A stretch of DNA of 64,000 nt from Oscillospiraceae bacterium (GTDB lineage Bacteria > Bacillota > Clostridia > Oscillospirales > CAG-382), in the NCBI GenBank assembly GCA_015065165.1, contig SVQU01000006.1, positions 19,128 to 83,127 on the forward strand. The letters run 5' to 3'. Below are positions 49,333-59,205 of the stretch, one piece after another (the stretch's first letter is position 1; every line of letters begins with the position of its first letter). The notes beneath the pieces were generated by a model. The model did not search any database, was not told the origin of the DNA, and worked only from the letters and a program-made list of their open reading frames with translations. Made by a program: the position numbers and the translations under genes.

Positions 49333-49566
49333 TTACTTGTAAAAGAACCGTTTTTTCTGTATGCATAGACGTAAAACATTTGAGTTATCTTGACAATTTG
49401 GGCATTTTCGAAGCCATACATCGCAACCGTTTGCCATGTATTTATGTCCGCAATCGAGGCATTCCATTTCAAAAAATTTCTGGTTATTGTGAGTTTCGGA
49501 CATTCCTCTGTATCCGAGATTCTTTTGATTATTTTTGTTTATATATCCTTCGTCTGTTGTTTTCAT
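49333..49566 (-). CDS. Small zinc-ribbon-like protein
   Basis: CLDCGHKYMANGCDVWLRKCPNCQ, two CxxC pairs. Confidence 0.55.
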   Translation of the reverse strand: MKTTDEGYINKNNQKNLGYRGMSETHNNQKFFEMECLDCGHKYMANGCDVWLRKCPNCQDNSNVLRLCIQKKRFFYK

Positions 49567-49587
49567 ATTGTTTTATCTCCTTGTTGC

Positions 49588-50190
49588 TTACATATCCATC
49601 AAAGGCAAGCGGAAAATCATAATTCGTTCTCTACTGTCGTTACCGTCAAAAAGGTCGCCACAGTCTATTTCGTCGTAAAATTCCAGCTCGTTCACCGTGG
49701 TAAGGTAACACATATACTCGCTTGATGGATAATAGAAAAACAAAAACATTTCCCTTGGGGCGGTATAATAGGATTCGATAATTCTTGCCATAACCGAACG
49801 AAGAATCTCCACGGAAAATGGGTTGAAGAAATAGCACCTATTGACATCTTGCGGAACTTCGAATTCTTCTGCACGAGTGGCTACAAAATCTGCCTTTGCT
49901 CTTGCCGTTTTTAGATTTCCTATGGCACGGGCATAAATTCGCTCGTCGTATTCAATTCCTATGGTCTTGGCTTTCGCCTGATACGAGAGGAAAAAGGAGA
50001 CACGACCTTTCCCACAGCCATAGTCCAAAACCACATCGCCCTTACGAATAAATCCACTGTTCGCCAAGCGTTCCAAAACACAGTAGGGCGTTGGCTCGTA
50101 GGGATAACGGTACATGTCAGCATTGCTGTCATCCCGACCGCTTGTTTTTATGTTTAACAGCTTGTCCCATGCATTTTCGTTATCTATCAT
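49588..50190 (-). CDS. Class I SAM-dependent methyltransferase
   Basis: VVLDYGCGKGRVSFFLS motif I, GIEYDERIYARA, FFNPF. Confidence 0.85.
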   Translation of the reverse strand: MIDNENAWDKLLNIKTSGRDDSNADMYRYPYEPTPYCVLERLANSGFIRKGDVVLDYGCGKGRVSFFLSYQAKAKTIGIEYDERIYARAIGNLKTARAKADFVATRAEEFEVPQDVNRCYFFNPFSVEILRSVMARIIESYYTAPREMFLFFYYPSSEYMCYLTTVNELEFYDEIDCGDLFDGNDSRERIMIFRLPLMDM

Positions 50191-50942
50191 TGTTCGCCTC
50201 TGTATTTACGTAAAATCTCCATAATATCACACTCATACATGTTTCCGCCGAGAACGTCGCCGTTTGGTGAGAACGAAACACAATGCACGTCGTGCGAGTC
50301 TTCGATATACGGATTCTTGGGAAGCTCATCCGTAAAATACTCGGCGAGATATTTCAGCGCATTACCCTCGGGGAAAATGATATTTCCCTCTCCCACCGGA
50401 ATCTCCATATCGCCAAAGCTGTTAAGTATTTCTCTCGTTTTGCGGTTGTATGGGTTATCATCAGTCTTGCTTACCAACCACGCAGGTTGAAGGCGCATTG
50501 GAATACCTTTTTTCTTTGCTTCATCGGCAAAAACTTTAACCGCTTCAAGCGGAATAGTTTCCTGATGAAAGGCATCAACAGAAAGAAGCAAATCGTTCAC
50601 GCCACATTGGGCAAGACGCTCTGAAACTTCGCAAATCTGCTCGACATTCTTTGAAAAGTAACCGTTGGTTATTACCTGGCGTTTAGGAATATTCAGTTCC
50701 TTTGCAGCGTTCATAATTTCATAGACGGCATCTGCATACAAAAGCGGTTCTCCGCCGAAAGTCATCACAGTTTTGATGTTATACTCCGCCGCAATTTTTC
50801 GCACCGCATCTGCGGCAATTAGCGGATCGATTCGCTCACCGCAAGAGGTATGATCGCCCTCGGAGCAGTGTTTACACCGACCTGTGCAGGCGTAGGTTAC
50901 GACGAACTCGATTTTGTTTAGGTTTTTAAGGTATTGGTTCAT
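50187..50942 (-). CDS. Radical SAM protein
   Basis: CTGRCKHC (CxxxCxxC), MTFGGEPLLYADAVYEIM; start at MNQYLKNLNK. Confidence 0.9.
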   Translation of the reverse strand: MNQYLKNLNKIEFVVTYACTGRCKHCSEGDHTSCGERIDPLIAADAVRKIAAEYNIKTVMTFGGEPLLYADAVYEIMNAAKELNIPKRQVITNGYFSKNVEQICEVSERLAQCGVNDLLLSVDAFHQETIPLEAVKVFADEAKKKGIPMRLQPAWLVSKTDDNPYNRKTREILNSFGDMEIPVGEGNIIFPEGNALKYLAEYFTDELPKNPYIEDSHDVHCVSFSPNGDVLGGNMYECDIMEILRKYRGEQ

Positions 50943-50943
50943 A

Positions 50944-51315
50944 TTAGTCTTTGATGTAAGTATCGATCGCATCCGCTACAAATTCGGCGGTTCCTTCGCC
51001 GTATTTGTCGATGTTATTCTTGAATCGCTCGTCGGCGGTGTACATCTTACCAAGCCCTGCAAGAATATCATCCGTGCAGGTGTAGTAGTTGGCGGTGATG
51101 TGAGATTGAAGTTTTTTAACAAGCGCCTGTGCTTCGGCAGAATCGGCAGTTACGCCGCTATTTTTGAGCGTTGCAAACTCGGCAAAAATAGCCATCAAAC
51201 CATCGTTTGCTTCCGCCCATTTTTCTTTTGAATAGTTATTTGTTTTCTCGGTATATTCGGTATAGGCGTCGGTATTTCCAAAGCGTTCTTTAGTTTCATT
51301 TGAATAGTTATTCAT
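50944..51315 (-). CDS. Stand-alone TipAS-type antibiotic-recognition domain protein
   Basis: NETKERFGNTDAYTEYTEKTNNYSKEKWAEANDGLMAIFAEFATL...HITANYYTCTDDILAGLGKMYTADERFKNNIDKYGEGTAEFVADAIDTY; no MerR HTH. Confidence 0.85.
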   Translation of the reverse strand: MNNYSNETKERFGNTDAYTEYTEKTNNYSKEKWAEANDGLMAIFAEFATLKNSGVTADSAEAQALVKKLQSHITANYYTCTDDILAGLGKMYTADERFKNNIDKYGEGTAEFVADAIDTYIKD

Positions 51316-51950
51316 TTATTTACCTCCGAAAAATATTTATAGGTCATAACAAGTCCCGAGCTAAGCAGAGCGCCACCGATGATGTCGGTTATCCAATGCA
51401 CCCCCGAAAGAATTCTTGCAACAACCATAAAAGCGGCAAATGAGTTAATCACAAATGAGGCAAAACGCTTTACGATAAGGTTTCTGATTCGGGAGTTTAT
51501 CTGCATTGATGCCGTTGGCATTACGCAAAGGACAAGCATTGTAGTTGACGAGGGATATGATGCTTCGAGATAACCGTCGATAATTATAGGGCGATAATTT
51601 ATAACGACAAATTCGAAAAGAATATACGCCATTATTACAGCGATATAGAAACCACCGAGAGCGAGAATATCGCGGTCTACCTTTAACAAGTTTCTTCTTT
51701 TTATCAACTGTGAAAGCCCGAGAATTGCAAAATCCAGGGCGATAAATATGGGAACAAGACCTAACCAATCGGTTATTGTGTAAAGGCGCATATTAGTTCC
51801 CGTTAGGTTGTGGACAAAGCCGTTTAGTGTGGAAAAACCCACAGAGGTTTCCTTTGGTCCGATTGCTTTCACGTCCACAAAACGCAGGAGCAATGTCCAG
51901 ACGATAAAGGATGCGAACAGGGAGAATGTGAGAATCGGTTTCTTTTTCAT
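51312..51950 (-). CDS. PAP2 family phosphatase
   Basis: Multi-TM, ASYPSSTTMLVLCV and ARILSGVHWITDIIGG. Confidence 0.85.
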   Translation of the reverse strand: MKKKPILTFSLFASFIVWTLLLRFVDVKAIGPKETSVGFSTLNGFVHNLTGTNMRLYTITDWLGLVPIFIALDFAILGLSQLIKRRNLLKVDRDILALGGFYIAVIMAYILFEFVVINYRPIIIDGYLEASYPSSTTMLVLCVMPTASMQINSRIRNLIVKRFASFVINSFAAFMVVARILSGVHWITDIIGGALLSSGLVMTYKYFSEVNK

Positions 51951-52042
51951 TTTGATACCTTCCTTTTTTGTGTTGATTACAGTCTAAAGGAAGTAATTAA
52001 ATTTGCAAGAAACGGGATTTCACATCTACGATACGAATCGTA

Positions 52043-52654
52043 TCAAGGGCGTTTCGCAAGCATTATTGCTTTGATTATAAGCAATGCAAAGGCAAACACG
52101 GCGGCATAGGGTTGTAGGCTTAGGATAAACAAAAGCAATGTGAGGATGCCAAACGTTAAAGAGATTACCGTTTTACTTTTCATCCAAAACACCCCTTGGC
52201 AATTCTGCAAAGCGAGTGTAAGAACACCCACCAAAACCATTCCCACCACAACGGTGAAATATGCGGTTTTTAAGTAGGAACCCACACCGTCCATCGTTAA
52301 AAGAGTGGCTTCGGTAATAACGCCCTCGGCTTTTGTTGCGAACAGCGGAAGAAAAAGGAACAAGGACGCGCAAATATCTAAAAGACCAAACACCAAATCA
52401 CGGAAATGTAAAGTAGTGATCTTTTGATTTTCTTCCGCCAGTGTTAACACCTCATTGGACGAAAGAAGATCATCAACCGTTACCGAGAAGAACTGTGCTA
52501 TAACCTTAAGCGATTCGATATTGGGGTATCCCCTGCCCGATTCCCATTTGGAAATTGCGGTTCGGGACACGTAAAGTTTACTTGCAAGTTCTTCCTGCGT
52601 TAACCCTTTTTGCTTTCTTAGTTCTTGAAGTTTTTCGTTAAATTCCATAGTCAA
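52043..52654 (-). CDS. XRE-family HTH regulator with C-terminal TM segments
   Basis: LQELRKQKGLTQEELASKLYVSRTAISKWESGRGYPNIESL plus hydrophobic helices. Confidence 0.92.
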   Translation of the reverse strand: MTMEFNEKLQELRKQKGLTQEELASKLYVSRTAISKWESGRGYPNIESLKVIAQFFSVTVDDLLSSNEVLTLAEENQKITTLHFRDLVFGLLDICASLFLFLPLFATKAEGVITEATLLTMDGVGSYLKTAYFTVVVGMVLVGVLTLALQNCQGVFWMKSKTVISLTFGILTLLLFILSLQPYAAVFAFALLIIKAIMLAKRP

Positions 52655-52924
52655 TCCTAAAAGATTTATTACCGAATAAACGTAATAATCCTGTATTTTA
52701 ATTGTTTTATAATTACATATTTCACCGATGATGGCCTTTTACGTTATTATGGGTATTATATCATATTTACGCATACTTTTCAATGTGTTTAGATTATTTG
52801 TGTTACATCACGGGGATTGTTTTAGGATATTTTGAAATTCGTCCCTTATTTTTTTGAACAACAATAAACTAAACACCGCAGAGAAATCCTTTTTGATTTT
52901 TCCGCGGTGTTTTATTTGGATTTT

Positions 52925-54247
52925 CTATGGATTGTTGAAGAATTTAACAGACAAGATAAAGCCGATAAGTGATACCGTTGTATCGGTTACGGGATAGGTA
53001 AACCAGAAATAATCAAGCCCGAAGCGAGAGAAAAGGTAGGCTAAAGGGACAAAGAGAAAAACCGTACGTATAATGGTTAGCATAGAGCTTGTAAGACTCT
53101 TCCCTACCGCTTGGAACAGCACGGGATAGGTCAGCGAGATTGCAAGGGGCACGTAGCTTAAGCCTATAATACGAAACGCGGTTATTCCCACGGATATAAC
53201 CTCGGAATCCGAGGAGAAAAAGCGCAGCAACGGTTCGGGAATGATTTCGAAGCAGAGCGTGCCGATTATCATAAGTCCGCCACCGAAAAGGAGCGATGTA
53301 TTAAGCGCTTTTTTGCACCTATCTATCTTTCTTGCGGCGTAATTGTAGCTGATTACGGGGACAACGCAGGTTTGCATTGCGCCGATAGGAATGAAAAAGA
53401 AGGTCTGCCATTTATAATAGAGCCCGAGGACGGTTACCGCCGCATCCGAAAAGGTGGCAAGTATCACGTTAAGACCGAATATGTAAAGTGTATATGCCGA
53501 TTGCATTAGGATATTTGGCACACCCAGACGGAAGATTCTTTTTAGGTAGTGGGGGTATTTTTGAAGTTTAGGCGAAGGGAAAAAGCCTTTTTTCATTACC
53601 ACCAGTGCCGCGGCAAGCTGTCCCAGCACGGTTGCCACTGCCGCACCTGAAATACCCATTTGAGGAAAGCCGAACAGACCGAATATGAGAATAGGGTCTA
53701 AAATTATATTAGTTACCGCGCCGAGGATTTGGGCAACCATGGGGGTCTTCATATCACCACGGGATTGAAGAACCTTTGTCCATATACTTTCGAGGAACAA
53801 GCCGAAGCTGAACACACAGACGATTCGCCCATAGGAGATAACGTCGGCAACAACCTCGGGTGTGTCGGTTTGCAGTCTTGCGTACAAGGGCATAAGCGCA
53901 TAGCAAACTGCCGCGAAAATTGCCCAAAGGGCAATTGCAAGGGGTGTACCCACACCTGCGTAGTCGTTGGCGTCTTTCTCTTTACCTACGCCAAGCTTTG
54001 CCGCCATAGCGGTGTTTATGCCCACACCTGTGCCCACCGCCAAGGCGATCATAAGAAGCTGAAGCGGATAGACGATGGAAAGGGCGGTTAAGCCGGATTG
54101 GGAAAACCTGCCCACAAACAGGCTGTCTATGATATTGTACAATGCTTGAATTAGCTGCGCCAGCATAACGGGTGGCGCCATTTTTAGAATTATTTTTGTG
54201 ATATTTCCTGTACCGAAGCTATCACTTTGATGCTTTATATTTTCCAT
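52925..54247 (-). CDS. MATE family efflux transporter
   Basis: MENIKHQSDSFGTGNITKIILKMAPPVMLAQLIQALYNIIDSLFVG; start at 54247 rather than 54271. Confidence 0.93.
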   Translation of the reverse strand: MENIKHQSDSFGTGNITKIILKMAPPVMLAQLIQALYNIIDSLFVGRFSQSGLTALSIVYPLQLLMIALAVGTGVGINTAMAAKLGVGKEKDANDYAGVGTPLAIALWAIFAAVCYALMPLYARLQTDTPEVVADVISYGRIVCVFSFGLFLESIWTKVLQSRGDMKTPMVAQILGAVTNIILDPILIFGLFGFPQMGISGAAVATVLGQLAAALVVMKKGFFPSPKLQKYPHYLKRIFRLGVPNILMQSAYTLYIFGLNVILATFSDAAVTVLGLYYKWQTFFFIPIGAMQTCVVPVISYNYAARKIDRCKKALNTSLLFGGGLMIIGTLCFEIIPEPLLRFFSSDSEVISVGITAFRIIGLSYVPLAISLTYPVLFQAVGKSLTSSMLTIIRTVFLFVPLAYLFSRFGLDYFWFTYPVTDTTVSLIGFILSVKFFNNP

Positions 54248-54413
54248 AGTAAAAAACACTATATCACACAAAGGTTAGTTTTTCAATAAAATTCAAGTGT
54301 AATGTTTTAAAAATATGTCGCGAATGTAAAAAATGTCAATTCTATTGACAAGAAAAACGCAAACTAATATAATTAACGCAAGAACCGATAATTTTCGACG
54401 GAGGTAACTATTA

Positions 54414-55022
54414 ATGGCTGCTGTAAAATGCAAGAATTGCAAAAGTTTGGTGTCCTCGAACGACGAGCTATGTCCTCATTGCGGTTCAAAGGTTGAATTG
54501 GAAGTTCAGTGTCCCAAATGCGGCAATAAAGATTGCACCTTTAGAAACGAAGGACAAATTGTATATTCTTGCGAAAAATGCAATTTTCATTTCACCGTTA
54601 AAGACGGCATAACAGAAGAATATATCCCACCCCAACCCAAAAATTTCAACCCCATTACCGCTTTTATCAGCATGTGGAAAAACGCTTTGAATTTTAAAGG
54701 GCGCGCACGCAGAAGCGAATATTGGTACGGTATGTTATGGTTCTACCTATTGGAAATTGCTTACATCATTTTTACGATTTTCGGTGTTGTTAATGACACC
54801 TGCGCAATCATTTCTTTGGCTTTAACTGCTATTTTGTTGATTTCTATTCTCCCTATACTTGCTTTAACGGTTAGACGTTTGCACGACACAGGAAAAAGCT
54901 TTGCGTTTTTACTGTTGGGATTGATTCCTACGGTGGGCTCCATACTTATGCTGATTTTCATGATTTTGAACAGTGAAATTGGTGGTAACAAGTACGGCCC
55001 CAACCCAAAGGGCGAAAATTAA
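54414..55022 (+). CDS. Zinc-ribbon plus DUF805 membrane protein
   Basis: CKNCKSLVSSNDELCPHCGS...CPKCGN..., then FKGRARRSEYWYGMLWFYLL and VRRLHDTGKS. Confidence 0.88.
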   Translation: MAAVKCKNCKSLVSSNDELCPHCGSKVELEVQCPKCGNKDCTFRNEGQIVYSCEKCNFHFTVKDGITEEYIPPQPKNFNPITAFISMWKNALNFKGRARRSEYWYGMLWFYLLEIAYIIFTIFGVVNDTCAIISLALTAILLISILPILALTVRRLHDTGKSFAFLLLGLIPTVGSILMLIFMILNSEIGGNKYGPNPKGEN

Positions 55023-55197
55023 ACTAATCATTAGTTTTAGACCTTTATTTCAATACAAATAACAGGGCGCAGTCGTGCCCTGTTTTCTTATACAAAAAGA
55101 CGACTTACGAGAGCCGTCTTTTTAAAAATTATTGTTGTGATATTTCCTTTTCAGAAATTATTGTTTTGATACATTACGTTTTTCATTTTACGGCGTT

Positions 55198-55791
55198 TTA
55201 TCCATTTAAATCCCGCGATCCCAAAACGCAATCGTTAATTATATTCACCACAGAATCTATATCGTCGCAACAATCCCCATCGAGCCATTCCATAACAATG
55301 GCGAATATACCTGTAAGATAAAATTTTATCACATAGGCACGTTTATTTTCGGGAATTTTAAACTTTACAAGGATCGGCTCGAATATAGATTTGAACAGGT
55401 TACCATATACATCATCCATATTCATAACGTGATATTGCTTAATGGCAAGCTTAAAAATACGGCGGTTATCCTTTACAAAGGTGAGATACGGAACCAGATA
55501 ATCACGTGTTACGAATATAAGCTGTTCTCCGCCGTGGTCTAATCGAAAAAGCACGTCCTTTTTATCTACATCATAATAAGAAAAATGCTTATTGAGAATA
55601 TACTCGGTTGTTTCCTTAAGTAAATCTGCCGTATTTTCATAATGAAGATAGAAGGTGGAACGGTTTACGCCCGCTGTGTCGCAAATTTCTTTTACGGTAA
55701 TAAAAGAGAATTCCTTTTTTTCAAGAAGCGATATGAGGGCTTCATCCATTTTTACCGCAGTATTAAAATATTTACTTTCGTTCTTGTTCAT
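55198..55791 (-). CDS. TetR/AcrR family regulator
   Basis: SFITVKEICDTAGVNRSTFYLHYENTADLLKET. Confidence 0.92.
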   Translation of the reverse strand: MNKNESKYFNTAVKMDEALISLLEKKEFSFITVKEICDTAGVNRSTFYLHYENTADLLKETTEYILNKHFSYYDVDKKDVLFRLDHGGEQLIFVTRDYLVPYLTFVKDNRRIFKLAIKQYHVMNMDDVYGNLFKSIFEPILVKFKIPENKRAYVIKFYLTGIFAIVMEWLDGDCCDDIDSVVNIINDCVLGSRDLNG

Positions 55792-55812
55792 AAAAGAAGC
55801 CCTCCTTTTATA

Positions 55813-56166
55813 TTATTTTCCTTCGCTGATTTCTCTTGCCAGCTCGACAATTTCGTAAGCGTATTTCTTTTTTCCGGCTTCAAGCATTTTCTTATAAATG
55901 GGGTAGTTAATTCCTGTGCCTGTAAATCCGATAATTCCTATTACTATTCCCAATGCGGTAAGAAAGGGCGTTCCGCCGATTACCTGCATAGCAAGGCACA
56001 TTCCCAACCCTGCAACCAAGGTTGTGATTATTCCGAAGGTATAGGTAAACACCGTTGCGGGAAGCTTTGCCTTTGCATCAAGCTTGCGAAGGGCAACTAC
56101 CTTTGAATTGTCTTTAGGAGCGTACTCCTTGGCGATGGATTCTGCATAAATTTTGTCTGTGTTCAT
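55813..56166 (-). CDS. Two-TM membrane protein of unknown function
   Basis: 117-aa ORF with two hydrophobic helices, divergent from the pepT region. Confidence 0.65.
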   Translation of the reverse strand: MNTDKIYAESIAKEYAPKDNSKVVALRKLDAKAKLPATVFTYTFGIITTLVAGLGMCLAMQVIGGTPFLTALGIVIGIIGFTGTGINYPIYKKMLEAGKKKYAYEIVELAREISEGK

Positions 56167-56363
56167 TTTTTATCTCCTTTTGATTTTGTGATTTTATTGT
56201 ATCAAGCATCAAAAGAAAAAAGAACAACACGTTTTTGAAAAAACGTTGATTTTTAAAATATTATACAGCAAGGCAATTATTTTTTCAACAAGGCTTTGTA
56301 TTTACAAATGCTTTTTTGTTTGATATAATAAATTAAAGAAAACCTAAAACGAGGAAAATATAA

Positions 56364-57569
56364 ATGACAGTTAGCGAGAGATTTTTGAAATACGTTTCAT
56401 TTGGCACAAACTCTGACGAAAATTCCGAAACCTGCCCTTCTACAAAGAGTCAGCTTATTTTGGGCGAATTTATCGCAGAGGAGCTTACAAGAATAGGGCT
56501 TTGCGACGTTGAGTTTGACAAGGACGGTTACGTTTACGGCGTGATTCCCGCAACAGCAGGGAGAGAAAACGACCCCAAGATTGGGTTTATTGCCCATATG
56601 GACACCAGCAGCGACGTTAAAGGGGACGATATTAAGCCCCAAATTGTTAATTACCACGGCGGCGACATTAAGCTTAACGAAAACGTCAGCATTAGGCTAA
56701 AGGACTTTCCCTTTTTAGAAAAATATAAAGGCTGTGATATTATTACCACAGACGGTACAACTCTTTTAGGCGCAGACGACAAAGCCGGTATCGCCGAAAT
56801 TTTAACCGCTTGTGAATATATTATCGCACACCCCGAAATCAGCCATGGCAGGATTGCTGTGGGAATTACTCCCGACGAGGAAATCGGCAGAGGCGCGGAC
56901 AGGTTTGACGTTAAGAAATTCGGTTGTGATTGGGCATATACCATTGACGGCGGTGAATTGGGCGAGATTGAATTTGAAAACTTCAATGCCGCTTCGGCAA
57001 AAATCACCGTACACGGGGTTAACATTCACCCGGGAAGTGCAAAGAACAAAATGAAAAATGCCAGCCTTTTGGCGGCAGAATTTATTAATATGATGCCCAA
57101 AGCCGAAACACCCGCCCACACCGAGGGTTACGAGGGATTTTATCACCTTGGCGGTATGGAGGGGGACGAAACCTTGGCAAAGCTGAGCTATATCATTCGC
57201 GACCACGATATGGAGAGTTTTTTAAAGCGCAAGGAATTTGTTGAAAACCTTGTTAAATATCTTAACAGCGTTTACGGGGACGGAACCTTTGAGGCGGTTA
57301 TCAAGGACAGTTATTATAATATGCGGGAAAAGATTTTGCCCTTTATGCACATTATCGATAAAGCGGCAGAGGCTATGAAGCAAGCCGAGGTTGAGCCTTT
57401 GATTGTACCTATACGCGGAGGTACGGACGGCGCAAGGCTTTCTTTCGAGGGACTTCCCTGCCCCAACCTTTCCACAGGCGGCGCGAACTTCCACGGTGTT
57501 CACGAATTTATCCCTATTCAATCTATGGAAAAAATGGTTGAAATTATTGTAACATTGATGAAGAATTAA
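56364..57569 (+). CDS. pepT: Peptidase T
   Basis: IGFIAHMDTSSDVKGDDIKPQIV, LLGADDKAGIAEILTA, ITPDEEIGRGAD, GGTDGARLSFEGLPCPNLSTGG. Confidence 0.96.
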   Translation: MTVSERFLKYVSFGTNSDENSETCPSTKSQLILGEFIAEELTRIGLCDVEFDKDGYVYGVIPATAGRENDPKIGFIAHMDTSSDVKGDDIKPQIVNYHGGDIKLNENVSIRLKDFPFLEKYKGCDIITTDGTTLLGADDKAGIAEILTACEYIIAHPEISHGRIAVGITPDEEIGRGADRFDVKKFGCDWAYTIDGGELGEIEFENFNAASAKITVHGVNIHPGSAKNKMKNASLLAAEFINMMPKAETPAHTEGYEGFYHLGGMEGDETLAKLSYIIRDHDMESFLKRKEFVENLVKYLNSVYGDGTFEAVIKDSYYNMREKILPFMHIIDKAAEAMKQAEVEPLIVPIRGGTDGARLSFEGLPCPNLSTGGANFHGVHEFIPIQSMEKMVEIIVTLMKN

Positions 57570-57628
57570 ATACTTTTAAATATATAGGGCGGCTGTTTAG
57601 AGCCGCCCTGTTTTCATATTACTTATAA

Positions 57629-58171
57629 TCACTCCACAAACTTAACAAGCTTTTCTATATCCTTGCGTTTCTTTTGGCGGAGTTTATCGTCATCTTTGGG
57701 GTAGCCAAGGGTTATCACAAGGCGGACAGGTTCGTCAAGGTCGCAAAGTTTGCGTATTTCGCTATCGTCAAGCCAGCCAAGAATACAAGAGCCAACACCT
57801 TGGGCGGTAGCTTCCGCAGTGATGTAGGCGGCAAGGATACCGATATCTATAGAACGGTAGTCGTTCTTCTTAACCTTTGCGCCCATCGCCGCAGTGGCAT
57901 TATAAGGCATTTCGGATATAACCAGCAAAACGGGAGCATCAGGAGCGAATTTGTTAAGCCCCATTCCTTGGGTTGCCTTTGCAACCTTTTTTGCCGTTTC
58001 CCCACGGCAGACGGTTATTTGGTAAGGCTGACCGTTGCAGGCAGAGGGCGAAAGGCGGGCGGCTTGCAGGATGCGGTCTAACTTTTCTTGTTCTATATCG
58101 CGGTTTGGGTTATAGTTACGGCAGGATTGGCGTGTTTCTGCTATTTCTGTGAAGTTCATATATATCTCCAT
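57629..58171 (-). CDS. Nitroreductase family protein
   Basis: ETRQSCRNYNPNRDIEQEKLDRILQAARLSPSACNGQPYQI. Confidence 0.92.
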   Translation of the reverse strand: MEIYMNFTEIAETRQSCRNYNPNRDIEQEKLDRILQAARLSPSACNGQPYQITVCRGETAKKVAKATQGMGLNKFAPDAPVLLVISEMPYNATAAMGAKVKKNDYRSIDIGILAAYITAEATAQGVGSCILGWLDDSEIRKLCDLDEPVRLVITLGYPKDDDKLRQKKRKDIEKLVKFVE

Positions 58172-58282
58172 TTGTGAATTACTTAATTAATTTTATCACA
58201 TAGAGGTAACTATTGCAAGTTTTAAGTATATAACGCTGCGAATATGCATAAAATTCTTACAAATAATTGATGGGTGAAGGTT

Positions 58283-58804
58283 ATGAAGCGGAATTTATCT
58301 TATTGGCAATTGGGCGGGTTTATATTTACGGCAATCGGCGGGGTTTTACTGCATTTTCTTTATGATTGGACGAAGGAAAGTCTTTTAATTGCGCCATTTT
58401 CGGGAGTTAACGAATCTACCTGGGAGCATATGAAGCTTCTATACTTCCCTATTTTAATATTTGCTATTATAGAAAGCAGATTTTTCAAGGAGAAACAGGA
58501 TTTTTGGTGGGTGAAATTAATGGGAATCATCGTGGGACTTTTGACAATACCTATTTTATTTTACACCTACAACGGCGCGTTTGGGAAATCACCCGATTGG
58601 TTTAACATTACCATATTTTTCATTTCGGCGGCGGTAGCTTTTATTTTGGAAACACGGCTTTTCAAGAACAACATCCCTTGCAAGCGGCCTTGGCTTGCAT
58701 TTGGGGCGGTTTGTTTTATAGGGTTGCTGTTTGTTGTGTTTACCTTTATTCCACCGCAAATCCCTTTGTTTCAAGACCCGTTGACGGGTGGTTTTGGGGT
58801 GTGA
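58283..58804 (+). CDS. DUF6512-like membrane protein
   Basis: KRNLSYWQLGGFIFTAIGGVLLHFLYDWTKESLLIAPFSGVNESTWEHMKLLYFP. Confidence 0.75.
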   Translation: MKRNLSYWQLGGFIFTAIGGVLLHFLYDWTKESLLIAPFSGVNESTWEHMKLLYFPILIFAIIESRFFKEKQDFWWVKLMGIIVGLLTIPILFYTYNGAFGKSPDWFNITIFFISAAVAFILETRLFKNNIPCKRPWLAFGAVCFIGLLFVVFTFIPPQIPLFQDPLTGGFGV

Positions 58805-58936
58805 GGGTGTAATGAAATCCTTGTTGAGGTTAAATATAACAACATCATCTATACTATTCTCTTTTCACTCTTATCTTTTATCCGGGAACGACAATTTTAG
58901 AGAAGAGAGAAGAACGAAAAGTGAAAAGAACAAAAA

Positions 58937-58970
58937 GAAACGACAACCTTCTGTCGAAAATTGTCGTTTC
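58937..58970 (-). terminator. Terminator hairpin of tRNA-Leu
   Basis: GAAACGACAA...TTGTCGTTTC with T-run on the minus strand. Confidence 0.75.
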
Positions 58971-58974
58971 TTTT

Positions 58975-59061
58975 TGGTGCCGGTGATCGGGGTCGAACCG
59001 ATACGGTATCGCTACCACTGGATTTTGAGTCCAGCACGTCTGCCAATTCCATCACACCGGC
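58975..59061 (-). tRNA. tRNA-Leu(CAA)
   Basis: Minus strand GCCGGTGTGATGGAATTGGCAGACGTGCTGGACTCAAAATCCAGTGG...GGTTCGACCCCGATCACCGGCACCA; long variable arm and encoded CCA. Confidence 0.95.
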
Positions 59062-59205
59062 AATTATTTAGCGGTTTTCTCACCGCGCAAGGGTTATTAT
59101 ATCACATTATTTTTCGTTTTGCAAGTGTTTTTTTGCAACTTTCCAAAGTTTGACTTAATTATGTTTATATGTTATAATTAATTGACCACCGAAAGGAGCT
59201 TTAAT

